Positions 58,422 through 64,000 of a stretch of DNA of 64,000 nucleotides are shown here, one piece after another (within the stretch, counting starts at the first letter, position 1; each line of letters opens with the position of its first letter). The position numbers and the translations under genes were made by a program. The notes under the pieces were generated by a model. The model was not told the DNA's origin. It did not search any database and saw only the letters and a list, made by a program, of their open reading frames with translations. This DNA comes from Parashewanella spongiae (lineage in GTDB: Bacteria > Pseudomonadota > Gammaproteobacteria > Enterobacterales > Shewanellaceae): NCBI RefSeq assembly GCF_004358345.1, contig NZ_CP037952.1:2914001-2978000 (forward strand). The letters run 5' to 3'.

Positions 58422-59837
58422 ATGAAACTACGTCACTGGCAGACAGAATGCATAAACCTTGCGATCCAAAAATATGAAAATGGTCAAAAAAACTTTTTAA
58501 CATTAGCCTCTCCCGGTGCAGGTAAAACGGTTATGGCTTGTGGTCTTGCAAATGAGTTACTCATACAAAACCTAATCGATATTATTGTTTGCTTTTCGCC
58601 TTCCTCTGTTGTTTGTGCTGATTTTTGCTCAATCTTAGAAATGGTGATCGGTCACAGGTTTGACGGGCTACTAGGTTCAAAAGGACAATCTCTTACATAT
58701 CAAAGTATGCAATATCTTGATGATAGTTTTTGGCAGCTTTTTAGTGATCAACGAGTATTTGTTATTTTTGATGAAATTCACCATTGTGCTGGTTCAAATA
58801 CCAACGACGCTAATGTTTGGGGGGAACAGATTATTTTGAATATTCAAGGAAAAGCTGAATTTTCAATTGCCTTGACAGGTACTCCTTGGCGTTCAGACAC
58901 CGCTCCTATCGTGCTGTCTAGATATGCGAGTCGTACTAGCAAAATTGAGTGTGATTATGTTTACGGTATATCTAGAGCCGTATTTGATGGTGTTTGTCGT
59001 ACCCCACAAATAATTGCTGTTGATAACGACCATATTTCGGTCACTGAGAAAGATGGAGAGAAGTCGTTTTCTTCTTTTAATGATCTCTTCTCTAACTCAC
59101 TTTTTCCTTATAACAAAGTAATACAAAATGAGAAGTTATTGCTCCACATATTGAAAAGAGCCAACAACAAGTTGGATGAGGTTCGAACAGTGAATCCTGC
59201 TGCTGGTGGTTTAATTGTCGCTTCGTCGATAGAGCATGTTCACAAAATAGCTCTGTTAATGAAAACACAATTGGGGGAAGACTCTACGACTATTACATAC
59301 AAGGAAGATGATCCTACCCAATTAATACGGCAGTATCGAAACTCAAGCAGTAAATGGGTCGTTTCGGTTGGCATGATCAGCGAAGGAACGAATATTCCTC
59401 GTCTTCAAGTTACTTGCCACCTCACTAAAATTAAAACTGAAATGCATTTTAGGCAGATTCTCGGACGGAACATGCGAATGACGGATCAACAAAATCAAGA
59501 ATCAATTATGTTCATGCCTGCCGAACCAAAGCTAGTCGAATACGCTTATCGTATTGCCGATGACATACCTGATGAAGCTGATATTGTTATTCTCGAAAAA
59601 ATGACACCTTCGCTCTGCATAAGTGGCGAATCAGAGAATACCTCTTACCAAGAGCCACCAATAATAGCGGATCAAGGTATTGAACTTAATAATATAGAAT
59701 TTGAGTGTGATGCAACTTTACCTACGGTACAAACTAAAAATAACAGTGAGTTAACAGATAATTATGAAAAGACGTTGAATATTTTTGGAAAATTCAAACA
59801 AGAAACTCTTGAACTTGGTTTATCGCCAATAGATTAA
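58422..59837 (+). CDS. SF2 DEAD/DEAH-type helicase or translocase
   Basis: 471 residues from the ATG at 58422 (MKLRHWQTECINLAIQKY). SF2 motifs in order: Q-like RHWQ, Walker A LASPGAGKTVMA, Walker B FVIFDEIHH, motif III ALTGTPWRSD, motif V GMISEGTNIPR, motif VI RQILGRNMRM. This is the restriction-helicase/RecQ-like ResIII type, but no nuclease domain is attached. Its partners are the unknown genes on each side, with 10 and 17 bases between, so the three form one operon. Confidence 0.85.
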   Translation: MKLRHWQTECINLAIQKYENGQKNFLTLASPGAGKTVMACGLANELLIQNLIDIIVCFSPSSVVCADFCSILEMVIGHRFDGLLGSKGQSLTYQSMQYLDDSFWQLFSDQRVFVIFDEIHHCAGSNTNDANVWGEQIILNIQGKAEFSIALTGTPWRSDTAPIVLSRYASRTSKIECDYVYGISRAVFDGVCRTPQIIAVDNDHISVTEKDGEKSFSSFNDLFSNSLFPYNKVIQNEKLLLHILKRANNKLDEVRTVNPAAGGLIVASSIEHVHKIALLMKTQLGEDSTTITYKEDDPTQLIRQYRNSSSKWVVSVGMISEGTNIPRLQVTCHLTKIKTEMHFRQILGRNMRMTDQQNQESIMFMPAEPKLVEYAYRIADDIPDEADIVILEKMTPSLCISGESENTSYQEPPIIADQGIELNNIEFECDATLPTVQTKNNSELTDNYEKTLNIFGKFKQETLELGLSPID

Positions 59838-59854
59838 TTACTTAAGGAATTGCT

Positions 59855-60277
59855 ATGTCTCCTCTTGATTCTTTGGATAAGTTAGAACGTACATCATCTG
59901 CATTTTGTAATAAAGGAGACCACTTTGATGTTGGTTGTAGCGAGGATGATGTCGAAAAATATAGGGCTCTATCTCATACTCTTATATTGTCTAAGAAGGT
60001 ATGCATTGTAAAAAATTGGCTATGGTGGGATATAGATGTACCCAAAAATACTCTCGACTTACTAACTCAAAACAGACTTCACCCCGTTATGGTTAAAGCT
60101 GACACTGTGATCGAGGATGAAGCAGGACGATTTCATTATGGCGACTGGGTAAGAACGTCTTTCCTAACCAAGTTTACTGATAACTGCATTTTTGAAACAA
60201 AGAATACCGTGTATTTATTAGTTGGCTCAGGTATGAGGAAGTCTGTTAGCTTGGATGTTGCGTTGTCACTGTTCTAG
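59855..60277 (+). CDS. Unknown protein of the helicase cassette
   Basis: 140 residues with an AAGGAATT site before the ATG. No signal or membrane segment. Conserved-looking features are KNWLWWDIDVPKNTLD, FHYGDWVRTSFL and ETKNTVYLLVGSGMRKSV. Small proteins of this look recur in integrating elements, but I cannot name the family. Third gene of the unit that starts at 57893. Confidence 0.6.
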   Translation: MSPLDSLDKLERTSSAFCNKGDHFDVGCSEDDVEKYRALSHTLILSKKVCIVKNWLWWDIDVPKNTLDLLTQNRLHPVMVKADTVIEDEAGRFHYGDWVRTSFLTKFTDNCIFETKNTVYLLVGSGMRKSVSLDVALSLF

Positions 60278-60308
60278 GTTTTTTGAATTGATTTAGGATA
60301 AGAAGTTT

Positions 60309-60512
60309 ATGAAGTTATATGAAATAGCTCTGTTATTTCTAGCTTTTGTATCGGCGAACCTTTTGATTTCTGCTGTGCCTGTATACTTACTTTGGAACTG
60401 GGTTGTACCTGATTTGTTCTCATTACCTCACATAGGATTTCTTCAAGCTTCAGGTTTGGTGCTTTTAATTCAGTTTCTTTTTAACACGAGAAAGTTATTC
60501 TCAAAGGAGTAA
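60309..60512 (+). CDS. Small membrane protein
   Basis: 67 residues with two hydrophobic segments (LLFLAFVSANLLISAVPVYL and FLQASGLVLLIQFLF). GGATAAG precedes the ATG. It is 31 bases after the previous gene and could be the end of the same operon. Unknown family. Confidence 0.55.
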   Translation: MKLYEIALLFLAFVSANLLISAVPVYLLWNWVVPDLFSLPHIGFLQASGLVLLIQFLFNTRKLFSKE

Positions 60513-60980
60513 GGTGTTGATTAGTGAATTTGTTTGTAACTTTACCTGATTGCCTATAAATATGGTAGGGTAAAAAGTTTCATCCTCAATCGCTCTGTAG
60601 CCTTGATTAGTACGTTGAAACTTTAGCTATCGAAAGTCTAAAGTTTCATACTGATTCGCTCTTAAAGGCATTTTTTACAAGAAAAATTAAGTAATAACGT
60701 ATCAGACCGAACGAAACACGCTTTTGGACATGAATGTGTTTCGGTTTCAGTTCATAATTAACAGATTGCATTAGAAAAAGTAACTCTAAAATCAAATTAT
60801 GATCATAAAATTTCGATAGTCACTACTAACTATAAAAACACCAGTTAGGGCTTACAACAGATGCTTAAAACAGGAGTGCGTACAACGGCGGCTAGGTAAA
60901 TACGCTTTGAATAAAATAAACGCCACCAACACCGGAATTTTTGGAGCGAAGCGAGTAAATTTTCTGGGTGCTTGCCCTTG
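60513..60980. other. Gene-free region with two stem-loops
   Basis: Holds TGAAACTTTAG / CTAAAGTTTCA (60616-60648, 11 perfect pairs) and CGAAACAC / GTGTTTCG (60712-60743), each a possible terminator or small-RNA element. A longer imperfect hairpin lies at 60920-60970 around GCGAAGCGAG, next to the 3' end of the minus-strand gene, where an attC site would be expected. It lacks the expected core triplet, so I do not call it attC. Confidence 0.5.
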
Positions 60981-61460
60981 CTAAATTTCGTCACTCTCAA
61001 GCTCAGTAAGATCTTCAACTCCAGCCATATCAGCTAACATTTTTGTATATATTTTCAACACCCCTTGAAGTTCAGCCAGTTCCACTCTGAATTCTTCACA
61101 TTTTTCTTGATCATTAAATGCTCCATTCACAGACAAACCATGCCATTTAGCTGTGAATGGTCTAACTATTTGATTAAGCACGATGATAGCAATTTTTGTA
61201 AACTCAATACAGTGCCGCCCATTACTTTTCATGACATCACGTGTAATGGAGAATAATGAAAAAACACTCGTTAAAGCTGTCTTTTCGTCTCCGTGATTAT
61301 CATCCAGCTTCTGGGTGGTTATTCTAGTTAGTAACTCAATGTAAAGATCCCAAGCAGCTGCTTTATCCTCTTCCTGAGGTTTCCACTCCATATCTAAAAA
61401 GGGAGTTTTTATTTTGAGGGATGTCATAGACCAATTATCTAACCACTGTCCAAATTTCAT
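60981..61460 (-). CDS. Unknown partner of the ThsB-like TIR protein
   Basis: 159 residues from the ATG at 61460, two bases after the TIR stop codon, so translation is coupled. Largely helical, no membrane segment. Features: WYIE-like AAWDLYIELLTRITTQ, CIEFTKIAIIVLNQIVRPFTAKWH, and an acidic C-terminus. No ThsA-type SIR2/SLOG or other NADase effector domain can be seen. Family unknown. Confidence 0.65.
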   Translation of the reverse strand: MKFGQWLDNWSMTSLKIKTPFLDMEWKPQEEDKAAAWDLYIELLTRITTQKLDDNHGDEKTALTSVFSLFSITRDVMKSNGRHCIEFTKIAIIVLNQIVRPFTAKWHGLSVNGAFNDQEKCEEFRVELAELQGVLKIYTKMLADMAGVEDLTELESDEI

Positions 61461-61462
61461 AA

Positions 61463-62005
61463 TTAGCACCAACTCGATGTGGAGCGATTTTGCCTAAACA
61501 TTTCGCGAGAGTTATTAGGATTAACTTGTTTGCGCCGTTTAAAAGCTTCATGAATCCATTTTTGCACTTCATATGAATCATTAGACCAATTGTATATTTT
61601 AGCAAAACCACAATCTATGTTGTCTTGCAATCTTGGAGGAATTGTTCCTTTACTATACTTACTTGTATCTGTTCGTGGATACGTAGGGAGTATAATACCA
61701 ATTAAACCTGTCCTTGAGTTAAGCTGAGTGTCACGAATACTAGAGGATATTTCCCAATCTACATGTTTTCTCTTCCACGTCTCTGAACCAATTAAAACAA
61801 CAGTTACGCTGGCTGAGCGAATAAAATCGTCCCTAATTTTTTGGCGGATGGTTTCTGTTTTGATATAAGGATCAATATCTCCATCACTCACTGCTTTAGT
61901 TTCCAGAATGTCATACACTCCAGAGAACAACCTTTCAAACTCAGTTTTATACCCCTCATCATTCTTGTGATGGTAGCTGATGAAAACATTGTGACGATTA
62001 CTCAT
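61463..62005 (-). CDS. ThsB-type TIR-domain protein (PF08937-like)
   Basis: 180 residues, strong TAAGGAG site before the ATG. HNVFISYHHKNDEGY, VSDGDIDPYIKTETIRQKIRDDF, VVLIGSETWKRKHVDWEISSSI and LIGIILPTYP are the sequence landmarks of the TIR-like family that includes Thoeris ThsB, which makes a NAD-derived signal on phage infection. The Glu in DWEISS is the candidate catalytic residue. No ThsA gene is adjacent; the only operon partner is the 159-residue unknown. Confidence 0.85.
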   Translation of the reverse strand: MSNRHNVFISYHHKNDEGYKTEFERLFSGVYDILETKAVSDGDIDPYIKTETIRQKIRDDFIRSASVTVVLIGSETWKRKHVDWEISSSIRDTQLNSRTGLIGIILPTYPRTDTSKYSKGTIPPRLQDNIDCGFAKIYNWSNDSYEVQKWIHEAFKRRKQVNPNNSREMFRQNRSTSSWC

Positions 62006-62021
62006 GAACTCTCCTTAGGAA

Positions 62022-62117
62022 ATTTAACGCCCAGCTCAACTGCGTAGCAAGCTGGCAGGATTTTTGGAACAAAAAGCTTGACAATTTGCGGAGTCAGATT
62101 GCAGATGCTGGTTATAT
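62022..62117 (-). other. attC-like recombination site (integron cassette junction)
   Basis: On the minus strand the segment starts ATATAACCAGCATCTGC and ends GAGCTGGGCGTTAAAT. The end core GTTAAAT matches the attC consensus GTTRRRY, and the start core ATATAAC is near RYYYAAC. The arms can pair as an imperfect hairpin (TAAC-CAGC with GCTGGGCGTTA and TGC with GCA) with unpaired bases, as attC sites do. It lies exactly between two genes of the same strand, right after the HEPN-like stop. Confidence 0.55.
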
Positions 62118-62130
62118 GCGTCTGTATTTA

Positions 62131-62895
62131 TCAATCTATTACCACCCAATCATCCGATAGTATTTCAGATACAGTGAATATATATGGTAAATATTGCCCA
62201 TTTTTTGAAAAGGCTATCCTTTTAAAACTGAATTTTTGTGCTATGAAATGTGTGGCCACTTGAGGAATAAGTAGAAAAATAGCTTCGGCTTTTTGAATAA
62301 ACTGAATATCAACTTCAGGCCTATAATTGGCGTCATGTACTACCTTATGTCGAATTGAAAAGGTCTTATTTACAACTTCATGCCAATCATCAAAAAAGTT
62401 ATTCACGACAAATTCACCTGATACTTGCCCACTAATCCCACAAGTTCCAATATCTGTTGTACATATATTCTGTAAAAAGCTACCTCCCCATAAATCGTCG
62501 AAGGCTTCTTCTAAATCCTTGACGTTTTGAAAGTTAAAACTTTTACTCAACAATTCTGACAAAGCGATATCACACTCATCAAATGTGTCAGCTGCTGGCT
62601 TCATCTTCTTCAATAAACGATTGGTAAGATTTTCATTTTTTGTGTGAATATATACGAAAACATCACGAAAGAATGTCTCCCAACAACTGACAAGAAACAC
62701 ATAGTATTGACGATATGCAATTATTAAGAGATCTTTATTTTTCTCATCATTTGACACAAATGAATGCATCAAGCGGCAATTTTCATAGAAATTGATTTGA
62801 TGTGAAGAACAAAAGTCATCAATAGACTTTCTACTACTTCGAAGATCGATTAACTCATCAACGAGTTTATCTGTTTTCTTTCTAATCTTTTTCAC
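62131..62895 (-). CDS. HEPN-like protein, possible RNase
   Basis: 254 residues if started at the GTG 62895 (VKKIRKKTDKLVDELI), which has an AGAGG site; a TTG 45 bases upstream would run through attC-like sequence. The helical body has AYRQYYVFLVSCWETFFRDVF (the YxxxxxxxWE first helix seen in RiboL-PSP/MAE-type HEPN proteins) and late SIRHKVVHDANY, which gives the Rx4H ribonuclease motif. HEPN RNases act in toxin-antitoxin and abortive-infection systems. No antitoxin is adjacent. Confidence 0.6.
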   Translation of the reverse strand: MKKIRKKTDKLVDELIDLRSSRKSIDDFCSSHQINFYENCRLMHSFVSNDEKNKDLLIIAYRQYYVFLVSCWETFFRDVFVYIHTKNENLTNRLLKKMKPAADTFDECDIALSELLSKSFNFQNVKDLEEAFDDLWGGSFLQNICTTDIGTCGISGQVSGEFVVNNFFDDWHEVVNKTFSIRHKVVHDANYRPEVDIQFIQKAEAIFLLIPQVATHFIAQKFSFKRIAFSKNGQYLPYIFTVSEILSDDWVVID

Positions 62896-62985
62896 ACTTA
62901 GGCCTCTACGTGTGGGCGTTATGTTTGCTTTGCTGGACAAAAAGTGACTATGGTCGGAAGTCAGATTGCAGCAGCTTATTATGCC
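62896..62985 (-). other. Degenerate attC-like cassette junction
   Basis: Shares GTCAGATTGCAG..GCT.rTTAT..GC (plus-strand reading, 62956-62984) with the junction at 62090-62119, again right after a stop codon. The other half has ATAACGCCC but no GTTRRRY core in the expected orientation, so it is incomplete or rearranged. Confidence 0.4.
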
Positions 62986-63884
62986 CCGACTCCAAGAATA
63001 ACTTCAGAAAGCTCATCTGCAATTTCTTGAATACTACTGAGAGATGTGTTTAACGCAACCTTATCAGCAAGTGCAGGACTAAAACTCATCACTTCATCCT
63101 TCGATATTTTATGCCATATAGGTAATATCATTTTGTGGCCATTCATTTCTCTTGCAACCATAGAATCTAGCTCATACTGAGTCCAGTTCTTTGAGCAGAA
63201 CGCCGAAGATAAGATCACTGTGCCGAATTTTGATTTAACTAAGCCATGATCAATGCTTTTTCGTAAGCTATCACCCACTTTCAATGTGAATTCATCGTAC
63301 CAGACTTTAACACCCATATTCTCTAGGGTTTCAGCCAAGGGGCGAACAAATTCATCTTTGTCTTCCGATGCATGCGATATGAATAAGTCGTATTCAGTAT
63401 CAGGCAAAGCCATAGTAGTATTTATAGAGCTATTAACATTCAAGGCCATTGCTTTAGTTACGCTAATTTCAGCCTGTAAATTCCTTTGGTGCGCAAGTTG
63501 CTCTCGTTGCTGCCTTTTTTCTAAATCTAGTAACTTTTTTCTTTCTCTTTCTTCAATCACTGCTTGTTTTTTTCGTTCTTTTTCTTCTTCTTTCAAAAGA
63601 TCCTGTTTTAATTTTAATAGTTTCCCTTCTTTATCTGATAATTTTTTATGCAGATCAGCCTTTTTTATTTGAGCTTGAGTTATTTCGTTATTCTTTCTAT
63701 CTACTTCAGCAGCCTTACTTTTTAACGTAGAGACACTGGTACTTTTTGTAATACTTCGCTTTATCTGATTAATCCGGCTGCCACAATTGGACTCTTTTTT
63801 TGTTTCTAAACTGATTTTATGGTGGAGATCTGCCACCTCTTTTCGAGTTCTTGCTATGGAACTACTTATTGTTGAAATAGACAC
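62979..63884 (-). CDS. TIR-domain protein with N-terminal coiled coil
   Basis: 301 residues from a GTG at 63884 preceded by GGAG. Residues 1-145 are a long, highly charged coiled coil (KKADLHKKLSDKEGKLLKLK; EEEKERKKQAVIEERERKK). The TIR domain starts at about 168: EYDLFISHASEDKDEF, LENMGVKVWYDE, GTVILSSAFCSKNWTQYELDSMV (the Glu is the likely NADase residue) and a C-terminal segment. Bacterial TIRs of this kind are NADases or signal makers in phage defence. Coiled coils usually drive oligomerisation. Single gene in its cassette. Confidence 0.85.
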   Translation of the reverse strand: MSISTISSSIARTRKEVADLHHKISLETKKESNCGSRINQIKRSITKSTSVSTLKSKAAEVDRKNNEITQAQIKKADLHKKLSDKEGKLLKLKQDLLKEEEKERKKQAVIEERERKKLLDLEKRQQREQLAHQRNLQAEISVTKAMALNVNSSINTTMALPDTEYDLFISHASEDKDEFVRPLAETLENMGVKVWYDEFTLKVGDSLRKSIDHGLVKSKFGTVILSSAFCSKNWTQYELDSMVAREMNGHKMILPIWHKISKDEVMSFSPALADKVALNTSLSSIQEIADELSEVILGVGA

Positions 63885-64000
63885 TAAAACTCCATGTTAA
63901 ATTTTTAGAGAAGACATAACGTTTTAATCATGCTCTTGCTCATTAATGTGATTTGATATCCAAGGCCAGATTACGCATAACTTATTGTTTTAATGATTTA
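63885..64000. other. Window edge, possible further cassette junction
   Basis: 116 bases without a gene. On the minus strand AAGTTATGCGTAATCTGG and AAACGTTATGTC resemble attC half-sites, and CGTAATCTGG resembles the CAATCTGAC of the other junctions. Too weak to call alone. Confidence 0.3.

Noticed and set aside
60900-60975. attC site at the 3' end of the TIR partner gene
   Set aside because: There is an imperfect hairpin, but the end core reads GTTTATT, not GTTRRRY, and no matching left core was found.

Overview
The window reads as a chromosomal segment of an AT-rich marine gammaproteobacterium. Alteromonadales is the best guess (a Colwellia, Thalassotalea or Psychrosphaera type of genome), because ihfB-rpsA-cmk-aroA, serC-gyrA and ubiG-gph-nrdA-nrdB-yfaE are the housekeeping neighbours expected there. 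The species cannot be fixed from the sequence alone. No rRNA, tRNA or CRISPR array was recognised.

Layout. (1) 1-4.2 kb: core genes ihfB (partial), rpsA, cmk and aroA on the minus strand. (2) 4.6-12.8 kb: a plus-strand operon-like run with an outer-membrane beta-barrel, a processive family 2 glycosyltransferase, a GT-C membrane mannosyltransferase-like protein, a fused thioredoxin-reductase-like/ferredoxin membrane oxidoreductase, a soluble GT2, a DUF547 protein and a small unknown protein. (3) 13.3-17.4 kb: a compact arsenic operon with a DUF2064 (TIGR04282-type) transferase, ArsM, a radical SAM enzyme, an ArsC-type arsenate reductase and an MTA/arsenonucleoside-type phosphorylase. This gene set fits arsenosugar or arsenolipid synthesis and may work with block 2. 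Two copies of one 160-bp MITE with intact 6-bp target duplications lie on either side of this block. (4) 17.4-26.3 kb: an L,D-transpeptidase, manB-manC (GDP-mannose supply), an aromatic/aspartate aminotransferase and an M16 lipoprotein protease. (5) 26.9-34.6 kb: a mobile-element graveyard (IS110, IS630 and ISAzo13 fragments, MITE-like repeats, two ParE-type toxin loci) around a large pentatricopeptide-like repeat protein with an apparent C-terminal Smr domain, an architecture best known from plant organelles. Blocks 2-5 together separate aroA from serC, genes that are usually close neighbours in this group. (6) 35-45.6 kb: core genes serC, gyrA, ubiG, gph and nrdA, then a truncated nrdB followed by a second, divergent and complete nrdB with its ferredoxin yfaE. 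(7) 45.7-64 kb: an accessory island with helicase remnants, a secreted ankyrin protein, a type I restriction-modification operon extended by JAMM and YgjP-type metalloproteases and a membrane coiled-coil protein, a divergent regulator/helicase cassette, and at the right edge a run of minus-strand genes (a TIR protein of the ThsB type with a small partner, a HEPN-like protein, a coiled-coil TIR protein) separated by attC-like sequence, suggesting integron gene cassettes carrying defence genes.

The most unusual items are the bacterial PPR-Smr protein, the arsenic natural-product cluster with a radical SAM enzyme that lacks the expected ArsS architecture, the nrdB truncation/replacement, and the cassette-borne TIR/HEPN genes. 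All functional assignments come from reading motifs by eye; no database search was possible.
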